DNA of 64,000 bases from Streptomyces albofaciens JCM 4342 (lineage in GTDB: Bacteria; Actinomycetota; Actinomycetes; Streptomycetales; Streptomycetaceae). The notes beneath the pieces were generated by a model. That model had not been told where the DNA came from, did no database searches, and saw only the letters and a list, made by a program, of their open reading frames with translations. The stretch spans positions 1,798,001 to 1,862,000 of the forward strand of contig NZ_PDCM01000002.1 in NCBI RefSeq assembly GCF_008634025.1. Reading direction: 5' to 3'. A program made the position numbers and the translations under genes. Positions within the stretch are counted from its first letter, which is position 1. Each line of letters starts with the position of its first letter. Of this stretch, positions 52,426 to 61,364 are shown piece after piece.

Positions 52426-52800
52426 ATGTTCGATGCCAAGCGGCTGCGGGCCGTGTGTCTGGACTTCAACGGAGCGGTCGAGGAGTTCCCGTTTCCCCGG
52501 CACCCGGAGGTGTCCACGTTCAAGGTCGGCGGAAAGATCTTCGCGCTGACCACCCTGGACGCCGTGCCGCTGACCGTGAGCCTGAAGTGCGACCCGGAGC
52601 TGGCCGAGCGGCTGCGCGCCGCGCACCCCGAGATCGTGCCGGGTCACCACCTCAACAAGCGGCACTGGAACACGGTCACGCTGACGGGGGCGCTGGACGA
52701 CCGGCTCGTCCTCGACATGATCGAGGATTCGTACGACCTGATCGTGGCGCGGCTGCCGCGCGCCCGGCAGCTGGCGCTGGACTGGCCGGGCCACGCCTGA
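52426..52800 (+). CDS. MmcQ/YjbR family protein
   Basis: 124 residues of the double-wing YjbR fold: VEEFPFPRHPEVSTFKVGGKIFALT, SLKCDPELAERLRAAHPEIVPGHHLNKRHWNTV and MIEDSYDLIVARLPRA. A DNA-binding role has been suggested for the fold but is not established. No ribosome-binding site; CATAAT lies seven bases before the ATG, so a leaderless transcript is possible. Confidence 0.9.
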   Translation: MFDAKRLRAVCLDFNGAVEEFPFPRHPEVSTFKVGGKIFALTTLDAVPLTVSLKCDPELAERLRAAHPEIVPGHHLNKRHWNTVTLTGALDDRLVLDMIEDSYDLIVARLPRARQLALDWPGHA

Positions 52801-52851
52801 TCCCCGTCCCCCGGTGGTGCGCGGCCCGGCCGTACCGCGGCTGACGGCCCG

Positions 52852-54606
52852 TTACGTCTGGGCGGCCTCGACCGGCCCCGCGGCGCCCGCGCCCGTCGGG
52901 CGTACCGGCGCCGCCGTCGCCTCCGCCTCCGCCGCCAGCCGCGCCGCCAGCCGTTCCCGCAGCTCGATCTTGCGGACCTTGCCGCTGACGGTCATCGGGA
53001 AGGCGTCGAGGACGTGGACGTAGCGCGGGACCTTGTAGTGCGCCAGCCGCGAGCGGCAGAAGCGGGCCAGCTCGTCGCGGGTGAGGCCGGCCGCGGGGTC
53101 GCGCAGGATGACGCAGGCGGCGATCTCCTCGCCGTACTTGGCGTCCGGCACGCCGACCACCTGCACGTCCGCGATCTTCGGGTGGGTGTAGAGGAACTCC
53201 TCGATCTCGCGCGGGTAGACGTTCTCCCCGCCCCGGATGATCATGTCCTTGATGCGGCCGACGATCCGCAGATAGCCGTCGTCGTTCATCACCGCGAGGT
53301 CGCCGGTGTGCATCCAGCGCTCCGCGTCGATCGCCTCGTCGGTGCGCTCCGGCTCCTCCCAGTAGCCCAGCATCACGCTGTAGCCGCGGGTGCACAGCTC
53401 ACCCGGCTCGCCGCGCGGCACGGTCGCGCCGGTCGCCGGGTCCACCACCTTGACCTCGATGTGCGGCAGCACCCGGCCCACCGTGCCGGTGCGGTGCGCC
53501 AGGTCGTCGTCGCGCCGGGTCTGGGTGGAGACCGGCGAGGTCTCGGTCATGCCGTAGCAGATGGAGACCTCGGCCATGTGCATCTCGGAGACGACCCGCC
53601 GCATCACCTCCTCGGGGCACGGCGAGCCCGCCATGATCCCGGTGCGCAGCGACGACAGGTCGAACGTGGCGAAGTCCGGGTGGTCCAGTTCGGCGATGAA
53701 CATGGTCGGCACGCCGTACAGGGACGTGCAGCGCTCCTGCTCGACGGCGCGCAGGGTGGCCGCCGCGTCGAAGGCGGGCGCCGGGATGACGATGCACGCG
53801 CCGTGCGAGGTGGCCCCCAGATTGCCCATCACCATGCCGAAGCAGTGGTAGAAGGGCACCGGCAGACAGACCCGGTCGTGTTCCGTGTAGCCGACCGTCT
53901 CGCCCACCCAGAAGCCGTTGTTGAGGATGTTGTGGTGGGAGAGGGTGGCGCCTTTCGGGAAACCGGTGGTGCCGGAGGTGTACTGGATGTTGACCGGGTC
54001 GTGCGGCGACAGTTCCTTCGCGCAGGCCGCCAGCCGCTCGTGCGGCACCCCGGCGCCCGCCGCCAGCAGCCCGTCCCAGGTCGGGTCGTCGATGTAGACC
54101 ACGTCGCGCAGCGCCCGGCTCTCGGCCCGCACCTGCTCGATCATCCGCCGGTAGTCGCTGGACTTGTGGGCGACGGCGGAGACCAGGACGCTCATCCCGG
54201 CCTGCTTGAGCACATACGCCAATTCGTGGACACGGTAGGCCGGATTGATGTTGACCATGATGGCGCCGATGCGGGCGGTGGCGTACTGCACCAGCACCCA
54301 CTCGGGGCAGTTGGGCGCCCAGATGCCGACCCGGTCGCCCTTGCGCACGCCCTTGGCCAGCAGGCCGAGCGCCACCTCGTCCACCGCCCGCCCCAGCTCC
54401 GCGTACGTCCAGCGGCGGCCGCCCGCCACGTCCACCAGCGCCTCGCGGTCCCCGAAGCGGCTGATCGCGCGCTCCAGGTCGGCGCCGATGGTGCGGTCGA
54501 GCAGCGGCCGGCCGCTGTCGCCCCGGGCGTACGCCGGCTGGCGACCCGCCGCACCGCTCTCCCGGGGTCCCGGCGGGTGGCCCGGTGGCCTGCTCATGTC
54601 GGTCAT
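52852..54606 (-). CDS. AMP-binding acyl-CoA synthetase (FadD-like)
   Basis: Activates a carboxylic acid as acyl-AMP then acyl-CoA. 584 residues. Core motifs: [16 protein letters not shown] (P-loop, about 208-223), [38 protein letters not shown] and C-terminal lysine region [12 protein letters not shown]. The [15 protein letters not shown] region is typical of medium- to long-chain FadD3/FadK-like enzymes. The ATG overlaps the upstream ligase stop by four bases. Substrate unknown. Confidence 0.93.
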   Translation of the reverse strand: MTDMSRPPGHPPGPRESGAAGRQPAYARGDSGRPLLDRTIGADLERAISRFGDREALVDVAGGRRWTYAELGRAVDEVALGLLAKGVRKGDRVGIWAPNCPEWVLVQYATARIGAIMVNINPAYRVHELAYVLKQAGMSVLVSAVAHKSSDYRRMIEQVRAESRALRDVVYIDDPTWDGLLAAGAGVPHERLAACAKELSPHDPVNIQYTSGTTGFPKGATLSHHNILNNGFWVGETVGYTEHDRVCLPVPFYHCFGMVMGNLGATSHGACIVIPAPAFDAAATLRAVEQERCTSLYGVPTMFIAELDHPDFATFDLSSLRTGIMAGSPCPEEVMRRVVSEMHMAEVSICYGMTETSPVSTQTRRDDDLAHRTGTVGRVLPHIEVKVVDPATGATVPRGEPGELCTRGYSVMLGYWEEPERTDEAIDAERWMHTGDLAVMNDDGYLRIVGRIKDMIIRGGENVYPREIEEFLYTHPKIADVQVVGVPDAKYGEEIAACVILRDPAAGLTRDELARFCRSRLAHYKVPRYVHVLDAFPMTVSGKVRKIELRERLAARLAAEAEATAAPVRPTGAGAAGPVEAAQT

Positions 54607-56411
54607 CGGTGGTCTTCCTCTCGGTACTCGGCGGCGCCCCCGCCCTCCTCGGCGGTGCGCTCGCGCAGTTCCACGCGACGGATCTTGCCCGAGACCGTCT
54701 TGGGCAGGTCCGCGAACTCCAGCCGCCGTACGCGCTTGTACGGGGCGAGCACCGCCCGGGAGTGGGCGAAGAGCACCGCCGCGGTCTCGGGTCCAGGTTC
54801 CCAGCCGGCCGCCAGCACCACGTACGCCTTGGGCACGGCCAGCCGGACGGGGTCGGGCGCGGGCACCACGGCGGCCTCGGCCACCGCTTCGTGCTCCAGG
54901 AGTGCGCTCTCCAGCTCGAAGGGTGAAATCTTGTAATCAGATGCCTTGAACACGTCGTCGGCCCGTCCCACGTACGTGATGTAGCCGTCCGCGTCGCGGG
55001 AGCCGATGTCGCCGGTGCGGTAGTAGCCGCCGGCCATCGCCTCGGCGGTGCGGTCCGGGTCGCCGTGGTAGCCGGTGGTCAGGCCGACCGGGCGGGCCGA
55101 CAGGTCGAGGGCGATCTCGCCCTCGTCGGCGGGCTCGCCGGTGACCGGGTCCAGCAGCACGACCTCGAAGCCGGGCAGGGGGCGGCCCATGGAGCCCGGT
55201 TTGAGGGGCTGTCCCGGGGTGTTGGCGACCTGGACGGCGGTCTCGGTCTGCCCGAAGCCGTCGCGGATGGTGACGCCCCACACCTCCCGCACCCGCTCGA
55301 TGATCTCCGGGTTGAGCGGCTCTCCGGCCGCGACGATCTCCCGCGGCGGGTTCTTCAGCGCCGTCAGATCGGCCTGGATGAGCATCCGCCAGACGGTGGG
55401 CGGCGCGCAGAAGCTGGTGACGCCCGCGCGGTCCATCTCGGCCATCAGCCGGGCCGCGTCGAAGCGGGTGTAGTTGTGGATGAAGACGGTGGCCTCGGCG
55501 TTCCAGGGCGCGAAGAGGTTGGACCAGGCGTGCTTGGCCCAGCCCGGCGAGGAGATGTTCAGGTGGACGTCGCCGGGTTTCAGGCCGATCCAGTACATCG
55601 TCGCCAAGTGGCCGACGGGGTACGAGGTGTGGGTGTGCTCGACCAGCTTGGGGCGGGCCGTGGTGCCGGAGGTGAAGTAGAGCATCAGGGTGTCGTCGGC
55701 GTGGGTGGGGCCCGTGGGCTCGTACGTCTCGGCGGCGGAGTACGCGTCCTCGTAGGCGAGCCAGCCCGCCGCCGCGGCCTCCGCGCCGCCGCCGACCGCG
55801 ATCCGGGTGTAGTCGCCGGGCACGTCGGCGAACTTGCCGATGTCGGCGCCCCGTACGAGCACGTGCCGGGCCCGGCCGCGCCCGACGCGGTCGGCGAGGT
55901 CGAGCGGGCCGAGCAGCGGGGTGGCGGGGATGACCACGGCGCGCAGCTTCATCGCGGCGAGGGCGGTCTCCCACAGCTCGATCTGGTTGCCGAGCATGAC
56001 CACGATCCGGTCGTCGGCGCGTACGCCCTGCGCGGCCAGCCAGTTCGCGGCCTGGTTCGAGCGGCGGCGCAGCTCGTCGAAGGTGCGGCGGGTGTGGGTG
56101 CCGTCCTCCTCGACGATGTGCAGGGCGGTGCGGCCGTTGCCGTCGGCGATGCGGTCGAACCAGTCCAGCGCCCAGTTGAAGTACGCGGGGCGGGGCCAGG
56201 TGAAGCCCTCGCGCGCGCCGTCGTAGTCCTCGCGGTGGCGCAGGAGGAAGTCCCGGGCCGCGCGGAACGCGGCGGTCGGGCCGGTGCCGGTGGCGTCGGC
56301 ACCCGTTACGGCGCCCGAGGGATCCGCCGCACCCGCCACCCCCGCAACGGGCACAACCCCGCCCTTATCACCCGTACCACCCATCACACCGGTCTCTTCC
56401 GTGTCCGCCAT
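54603..56411 (-). CDS. AMP-binding acyl-CoA synthetase (AcsM/benzoate-ligase-like)
   Basis: 602 residues with an extra glycine-rich N-terminus (1-45). Motifs: [17 protein letters not shown] (the usual G-P-K has R-P-K), [46 protein letters not shown] and [35 protein letters not shown] and the DG-YKI hinge match medium-chain/benzoate-type ligases. First gene of a two-ligase operon, translationally coupled to the next. ATG with GAGGAGG. Divergent from a GAF-LuxR regulator. Confidence 0.92.
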   Translation of the reverse strand: MADTEETGVMGGTGDKGGVVPVAGVAGAADPSGAVTGADATGTGPTAAFRAARDFLLRHREDYDGAREGFTWPRPAYFNWALDWFDRIADGNGRTALHIVEEDGTHTRRTFDELRRRSNQAANWLAAQGVRADDRIVVMLGNQIELWETALAAMKLRAVVIPATPLLGPLDLADRVGRGRARHVLVRGADIGKFADVPGDYTRIAVGGGAEAAAAGWLAYEDAYSAAETYEPTGPTHADDTLMLYFTSGTTARPKLVEHTHTSYPVGHLATMYWIGLKPGDVHLNISSPGWAKHAWSNLFAPWNAEATVFIHNYTRFDAARLMAEMDRAGVTSFCAPPTVWRMLIQADLTALKNPPREIVAAGEPLNPEIIERVREVWGVTIRDGFGQTETAVQVANTPGQPLKPGSMGRPLPGFEVVLLDPVTGEPADEGEIALDLSARPVGLTTGYHGDPDRTAEAMAGGYYRTGDIGSRDADGYITYVGRADDVFKASDYKISPFELESALLEHEAVAEAAVVPAPDPVRLAVPKAYVVLAAGWEPGPETAAVLFAHSRAVLAPYKRVRRLEFADLPKTVSGKIRRVELRERTAEEGGGAAEYREEDHR

Positions 56412-56504
56412 GTGTCCTCCTCATTGCCGCACCGCCTACCGCCATCGTGTAATCAGTGACGCAGGTCTCACCACCCCCGAACGGGGGGAAGCGGAGGTTT
56501 CGGC

Positions 56505-57347
56505 GTGCGGGTCGAGTCAGAGTCCGGCGGGTCCGTGGACATACGGGCGGCGCTGTCGCGGCTGCGGCGGGCGAGTGGGCTGCCGGTGGCGTTCGGCGGG
56601 CTGCGGTCCGGCACCGGCCGCTACCGCATCGGCGAGCTGGCGGGCACCAGGTCCGCCGTGCTGCACGGGCTCGCCATCCGGCACGGCAACGGCCTCGGCG
56701 GCAAGGCCGCGGCGCTCACCCGGCCCTTCGCGGTGACCGACTACCGCTCCTCCCCCGTGATCAGCCACGAGTACGACGCGGCCGTGGCGGCCGAGGGCCT
56801 GTGTTCCGTGCTCGCGGTGCCGGTCGTGGTGCGCCGCCGGGTGCGCGGCGTCCTGTACGGGGCACTGCGGCACCCCGTACAGCTCGGCGACCGCTCGCTG
56901 TCCGCCGCCATGGCGGTCGCCCGGGAACTGGAACAGGCCCTGCTGCTCCAGGACGAGGCCCAGCGGCTGCTGTCGGTCGCCCGGCAGCCGGCCGCCGCCG
57001 ACCCGGCGGTGTGGGAGGAAGTGCGGGAGGCGCACGGCGAGCTGCGCGCGCTGGCCCAGCGCATCGCGGACCCGGCCCTGCGCCGGGAGCTGCTAGCGGC
57101 CTGCGGACGGCTGGCGGCGGCGTCCTCCCCCGGCCACGGCACGCAGGACACGGTCCCGCTGGCACCGCGCGAGGTGGACGTCCTGGCGTGCGTGGCCACC
57201 GGCGCGACCAACGCGGTGGCGGCGGAGCGGCTGGGTCTGCGCCCGGAGACGGTCAAGAGCTATCTGCGCTCGGCCATGCGCAAACTGGGCGTGCACTCCC
57301 GCCTTCAGGCGGTGGTGGCGGCGCGGCGGGCGGGGGTGCTGCCGTAG
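56505..57347 (+). CDS. GAF-LuxR family transcriptional regulator
   Basis: 280 residues. The N-terminal GAF domain (about 25-150: GGLRSGTGRYRIGELAG, LAVPVVVRRRVRGVLYGAL) probably binds a small ligand. The C-terminal LuxR helix-turn-helix (about 215-275) is PLAPREVDVLACVATGATN, AAERLGLRPETVKSYLRSAM, RKLGVHSRLQAV. There is no phospho-acceptor. GTG start with GGAGG seven bases upstream. Divergent position makes the two acyl-CoA ligases its likely targets; activation by an acyl substrate is inference. Confidence 0.9.
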   Translation: MRVESESGGSVDIRAALSRLRRASGLPVAFGGLRSGTGRYRIGELAGTRSAVLHGLAIRHGNGLGGKAAALTRPFAVTDYRSSPVISHEYDAAVAAEGLCSVLAVPVVVRRRVRGVLYGALRHPVQLGDRSLSAAMAVARELEQALLLQDEAQRLLSVARQPAAADPAVWEEVREAHGELRALAQRIADPALRRELLAACGRLAAASSPGHGTQDTVPLAPREVDVLACVATGATNAVAAERLGLRPETVKSYLRSAMRKLGVHSRLQAVVAARRAGVLP

Positions 57348-57364
57348 CCCTTCCGCCGAACGCG

Positions 57365-57400
57365 GCGCGGGTCCGGCCGGGTGTCCGGCCGGACCCGCGC
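57365..57400. terminator. Bidirectional terminator between LuxR and PRC-barrel genes
   Basis: A perfect 16-base stem (GCGCGGGTCCGGCCGG with its complement) and GTGT loop, 17 bases past the LuxR stop and 13 bases past the convergent stop. Confidence 0.8.
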
Positions 57401-57413
57401 GTGGCGCGTGGTG

Positions 57414-57761
57414 TCACGTGTGATGCGGCTGGTAGTAGCGCCCGAGCTGTTCGTGGTAATCGGGGTTGCCGAGGTGCTTTTCCTTGTCGAACTCCGGCGA
57501 GTTCTTGATCTCTTCCTTGGTGCGGGAGACGAAGATCTTGCGTTCGGCGTTGTCCACCGACGCGATGACACCGGCCGGCAGCAGGACGCTCTTGCCGAAG
57601 ATCCATACGCCGGTGTCCACCACGATCCAGGCGGCGCCCACCTCGTCGGAGTGCTTGTCGACCTTGCCGATGCTGCCGTCCGTGGCCTCGACCTTGTACC
57701 CGACGAGGTCCGTGCCCGCCGTGTGCCCGGCGGAGGCGGGGTAGCCCCAGATGTCGGTCAT
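57414..57761 (-). CDS. PRC-barrel domain protein
   Basis: 115 residues from ATG 57761 (AAGGAG upstream). One PRC-barrel: GTDLVGYKVEATDGSIGKVD, AWIVVDTGVWIFGKSVLLPAG, IASVDNAERKIFV, then a charged His-rich tail. PRC-barrels in Streptomyces stress-type proteins mediate protein or RNA contacts. Function unknown; monocistronic or with the tautomerase upstream (133-base gap). Confidence 0.9.
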   Translation of the reverse strand: MTDIWGYPASAGHTAGTDLVGYKVEATDGSIGKVDKHSDEVGAAWIVVDTGVWIFGKSVLLPAGVIASVDNAERKIFVSRTKEEIKNSPEFDKEKHLGNPDYHEQLGRYYQPHHT

Positions 57762-57894
57762 GGAGAGCTCCTTCGCACGTTCGGGAGTCGCAACACGGCG
57801 CCGGGTGCCCGGGGGCACGGCGGGCAAACGGCGGCGCGGCGCGGTGCCGTGACTTCCGGCCACCGCGCCGCGCCGCCGTTTCCGGCCGCCCCGC

Positions 57895-58077
57895 CTACTT
57901 GTCGGCGGTCAGCTTCCCGGCCGAGCCCCAGCTGTCGGTGGGCACCTCGTGGATCCACACCTGCACGCTCTCGGCGGGTACGTGCAGCGTGTCCACGAAC
58001 GCGTCGGTGATCTGCCGGACCAGCTCGCGCTTGAGCTCGGTGCTGCGCGGGCCCTGCTGAACGGTGACGACGGGCAT
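57895..58077 (-). CDS. 4-oxalocrotonate tautomerase-like protein
   Basis: 60 residues: initiator Met removed leaves the catalytic Pro1 (MPVVTVQQGP). ELVRQITDAFVDTLHVPAESVQVWIHEVP is the conserved helix-strand with the tautomerase spacing. Such enzymes isomerise 2-hydroxymuconate-type enols in aromatic catabolism, but no meta-cleavage genes are near. A LysR gene lies upstream on the same strand. Confidence 0.9.
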   Translation of the reverse strand: MPVVTVQQGPRSTELKRELVRQITDAFVDTLHVPAESVQVWIHEVPTDSWGSAGKLTADK

Positions 58078-58192
58078 GGCGGAACTCCCCTCACGGCGGC
58101 GGCCGCCCGGCCTTTCCGGGCGGCTCTTCCGCAGGTCCCCAGTTCATCCGGAGCGGGCCCCGCGACCAAGAAGCAGTCCGCGCTCGCTGCGA

Positions 58193-59140
58193 TCACGGAT
58201 CGAGATCGTGTGCGGCGGCCGCACACGCCGCGAGCAGCGCGTCGAGGCACGCGGGCGGCGCGGTGCGGTGCACGGCCAGCGAGGTGGTGAGCGTGAGGGG
58301 CGTACGGAAGGGGCGGAAGGCGACGCGCGGGGTGCGCAGTTGGCGGGCGTGCGCGGCGTACACCACGGTCCAGGACGGGTCGGCGGGCCCGGCGGCACCG
58401 ATCGCGGCCAGGCTGTCCTGGAGCGAGCCGCCCGGCGGGCCCGGTACCGGCACGGGCTCGAAGCCCGCTTCGTGGCAGGCGGACAGGACGCGGTCGACGA
58501 GGGCCGGATTGGTGCGGCGGGCGGTCAGGCGCAGCGGTACGGCGGCCAGCTCGGCCAGGTCCACGCCCTCGCCCTCCCCCGGCCCGGGGGCCGCGAGGGG
58601 GTGCGCGGCGGGCAGGACGGCGACGAGCGGGTCCGGCCACAGCGGTACGTGGCGGAGCGCGCCGCCGGTACCGCCGCTGTCCGTGCCGACGCTGTCCGTG
58701 TCCCGTACGAACGCGGCGTCCAGCTCGCCCTTGGCCACCCGGTCCAGGCGTTCGCGCGTCGGCGCGGAGACCAGGTGGACACCGAGGCCGGGGGCGGTAC
58801 GGGACAGGGCGTCCAGGACCCGGTCCAGGTGGTCGCCCAGGCCCGCGCTCGTCCCGAGCCGCAGGGCTCCGCGCCGCGTGCCGATCAGCTCGGCGACGAC
58901 GGCGAGCGCGCGTTCCTCCGCGGCGAGCAGGGCCCGTGCCTCGGGCAGGAACCGTTCTCCGGCGGCGGTGAGCCGTACCTGCCGGGCCGACCGGTCGAAC
59001 AGGTCCGCGCCCACCTCCCGCTCCAGCCGCCGCACCTGCTGGCTGACCGCCGACTGCACGATGTGCAGCCGCTCGGCGGCCCGCCCGAAGTGCAGTTCCT
59101 GCGCGACCGCGACGAAATACCGCACCTGCCGCAGCTCCAC
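58193..59140 (-). CDS. LysR family transcriptional regulator
   Basis: 315 residues from GTG 59140, chosen for GGGGGAGG upstream and because VELRQVRYFVAVAQEL is the canonical LysR start. The winged helix (1-65: FGRAAERLHIVQSAVSQQVRRLE) is followed by the two-lobed effector domain (about 90-300). LysR proteins often control a divergent gene; here the upstream neighbour is in the same direction, so the target may be the downstream tautomerase. Inference only. Confidence 0.9.
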   Translation of the reverse strand: MELRQVRYFVAVAQELHFGRAAERLHIVQSAVSQQVRRLEREVGADLFDRSARQVRLTAAGERFLPEARALLAAEERALAVVAELIGTRRGALRLGTSAGLGDHLDRVLDALSRTAPGLGVHLVSAPTRERLDRVAKGELDAAFVRDTDSVGTDSGGTGGALRHVPLWPDPLVAVLPAAHPLAAPGPGEGEGVDLAELAAVPLRLTARRTNPALVDRVLSACHEAGFEPVPVPGPPGGSLQDSLAAIGAAGPADPSWTVVYAAHARQLRTPRVAFRPFRTPLTLTTSLAVHRTAPPACLDALLAACAAAAHDLDP

Positions 59141-59253
59141 GCCGCCCTCCCCCGTCCGTCCGTACGGGGTCATTCTCGCGGAACGCGGAGGCCGGAAGCC
59201 GACCGCCCCTCAGGGGCCCTCCCGGCGGTTCAGTGGCCCTCCGGGCGGTCGGC

Positions 59254-60459
59254 TCAGTAGTCCTCGCCCGTGAACGGCAGGTGCTCCGTCTCCAGCGCGG
59301 CGTCCAGCAGCCGGGCCGCGCCGGGCGTGCGCTCCTCCACCAGCCCGGCCCGCACCAGCCGCCGCAGCGGGGTGCCGCCCAGGTAGCAGGACGCCAGGTC
59401 CCGTACGTCCAGGGCCAGGTCGGCCGGGGCGCCGGCGGGCTCGTACGTGGCGCCGGACGGGTCCGCGGTCAGCCGGAAGCGGCCGGCGTTGGCGGGCAGC
59501 GTGGCGTCGCGCACCTCCAGCACCAGGTCGGCGGGCGCCGCCCAGGAGCGGGCGGTCAGCGCCTCCGCCACGTCCACCAGCCGCAGCCACAGCGCGGGCC
59601 ACTGGCCGGTGACGCGCACCTGGTCGCGGTCGGCGGCGAACAGCAGCAGCGGGTCGTCGGCGGCCACCCAGGCGCGCACCTTGCGCGTCAGGTCGATGGA
59701 GGCGAGGTACGTCCAGAGGGCCGCGGCGGCGGGCGCGTCGGCCGCCTCCATCTCCTGGACGGTGACGGCGCCCTTCTCCCCCACCCGGTAGATGACGTAT
59801 CCGGCGGCGGGCGCGCCCTTGTCGCCGAGGACGACGATGCGCGCCGGGCCGTCGTCGTCATCGTCGTCCTCGTCCTGGGCGAGCACCGAGCGCCGCCACC
59901 ACGCCTCGTCGCGGACGAGCAGTCCGGCGCGCCGCGCCCGGCTCGCCTGGTACAGCGGCGCGATCACCGGTACCGCGGCCTCGGGCGCGAGCAGCCGCAG
60001 CGGGCGCCGGTCGGGCGTGATGCGCAGGTCCAGGGGGCGGCTGGAGTCGATCTCGACGGCGTACGCCTCGGTGGCCGGGCCGAAGCCGAAGCGGCCGTAG
60101 ATCGCGTCCTCCGACGCCCACAGGCAGGCCAGCGGGCGGCGGCCGGCGGCGCACCGGCGCCACAGCTCGTCCAGCATGCCGGTGAGCACACCGCGCCGCC
60201 GGTGGGTGGGCGCGACGGAGACGAAGTCCAGTTCGGCGGCGGGCAGTTCGCCGCCCGGTACGGAAAGGCCCAGACGGTGCGCCGCCGTGAAGCCGACGAT
60301 CTCCTCGCCGTCGTACGCGCCCACCCGTTCGCAGTCCAGCAGCATTTCGCGCTGGCGCTTACGGGCGGCGTCCCCGGTCTTCGCGTGGAAGGCCAGGTCG
60401 GCGAGTTCCAGGGCCCGGTCGAGGTGTGCTTCGGGGATGTCCCGGATGTCCGTGGTCAC
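59254..60459 (-). CDS. Eis-like GNAT acetyltransferase
   Basis: 401 residues in the Eis layout: GNAT domain 1 (about 1-150; LDFVSVAPTHRRRGVLTGML is the acetyl-CoA loop), a second degenerate GNAT domain (about 160-290) and a C-terminal sterol-carrier-protein-like domain (about 295-400). A run of Asp (EDEDDDDDDG) lies in a loop near residue 200. Mycobacterial Eis acetylates aminoglycosides at many positions; the substrate here is unknown. C-terminal Tyr carboxylate, which Eis uses in catalysis, is present (GEDY). Confidence 0.92.
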   Translation of the reverse strand: MTTDIRDIPEAHLDRALELADLAFHAKTGDAARKRQREMLLDCERVGAYDGEEIVGFTAAHRLGLSVPGGELPAAELDFVSVAPTHRRRGVLTGMLDELWRRCAAGRRPLACLWASEDAIYGRFGFGPATEAYAVEIDSSRPLDLRITPDRRPLRLLAPEAAVPVIAPLYQASRARRAGLLVRDEAWWRRSVLAQDEDDDDDDGPARIVVLGDKGAPAAGYVIYRVGEKGAVTVQEMEAADAPAAAALWTYLASIDLTRKVRAWVAADDPLLLFAADRDQVRVTGQWPALWLRLVDVAEALTARSWAAPADLVLEVRDATLPANAGRFRLTADPSGATYEPAGAPADLALDVRDLASCYLGGTPLRRLVRAGLVEERTPGAARLLDAALETEHLPFTGEDY

Positions 60460-60490
60460 CCCGCGACGCTAACCCGGGCCCCGCGCGCCG

Positions 60491-61297
60491 TCATCCGGTT
60501 TTCCGGGGCGGCCGGTCCCGGTAGCCGTCGCCGAAGTTCCCGGCGCAGTCCTCCTCGCCGCCGTCCGGGTGGTTCAGGACGGTCCAGCTCACGGCCGACA
60601 CCGCGGGCTCCAGCGAGAGCCTGCTGACGGCCTCTTCGAGCAGGCTGTCGTCGCGCCGCTCGGTGGTCAGCTCGGCGGCGACGGTGACCTTCGCCGGCGT
60701 ACCGTCGTCCGCCTGCCCGGTGCCGTCGTCCCGGCTGTGCACCGCCCGCAGCCGGAAGCCCGGCCGGCTGACGGCCTGTACGACCAGCGCCCTGATGTGG
60801 GCCTCCTCGGGCTCGGTGCACACCGCCTCGAAGTAGTAGTCGGTGGCGACCTCGGCGCCGCCGCCGGGCTCCCGGTCCAGCCGGCGGCCCAGCGGGCGCA
60901 GCACCAGGTTGGCGCCGACCACCCCGGCCGTGCCGAGCGCCGCGACCACGTACAGCCCGGTTCCCGCCAGGGCGCCGACCGCGGCCGAGCACCAGAGCGT
61001 GGCCGCGGTGTTCAGGCCGCGGACGTTCAGCCCGTCGCGCATGATGACGCCGGCGCCGAGGAAGCCGATGCCGGAGACGATCTGCGCGGCGACCCGCGAA
61101 CCGTCGTAGCCCGTGGTGCTGGTAGCCGCCGCGAAGCCGTACTGCGAGAGCAGGACGAAGAGCGCGGCACCGGCGGCGACCAGCGCGTTCGTGCGCAGGC
61201 CCGCCATCCGGGCGCGCCACTGCCGCTCCAGGCCGATGATCGCCCCGAAGCCCAGGCCGGCCGCGATGTTCGCGGCCAGCTGCCACTCGTTCACCAT
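60491..61297 (-). CDS. MgtC/SapB family membrane protein
   Basis: 268 residues from ATG 61297 (GAGGAGGAGCG upstream). Five membrane segments in 1-145 with the signature GLERQWRARMAGLRTNALVA, GIGFLGAGVIMRDG and LNTAATLWCSAAVGALAG; a soluble ACT-like C-terminal domain follows. MgtC modulates ATP homeostasis and the P-type Mg ATPase under low magnesium. It lies 67 bases after the MgtA-type gene, same strand, as in other mgt operons. Confidence 0.93.
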   Translation of the reverse strand: MVNEWQLAANIAAGLGFGAIIGLERQWRARMAGLRTNALVAAGAALFVLLSQYGFAAATSTTGYDGSRVAAQIVSGIGFLGAGVIMRDGLNVRGLNTAATLWCSAAVGALAGTGLYVVAALGTAGVVGANLVLRPLGRRLDREPGGGAEVATDYYFEAVCTEPEEAHIRALVVQAVSRPGFRLRAVHSRDDGTGQADDGTPAKVTVAAELTTERRDDSLLEEAVSRLSLEPAVSAVSWTVLNHPDGGEEDCAGNFGDGYRDRPPRKTG

Positions 61298-61364
61298 GAT
61301 CCGCGCTCCTCCTCGTGCGCCGGTGCGGGGCCGCCCGGGGGCGGCCCCCTTTCTCATCGGCGGT

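Noticed and set aside
56455..56490. GTGA-N8-TCAC and CCCC-N6-GGGG repeats as LuxR operators
   Set aside because: Arms are only four bases long in very GC-rich sequence; not distinguishable from chance.
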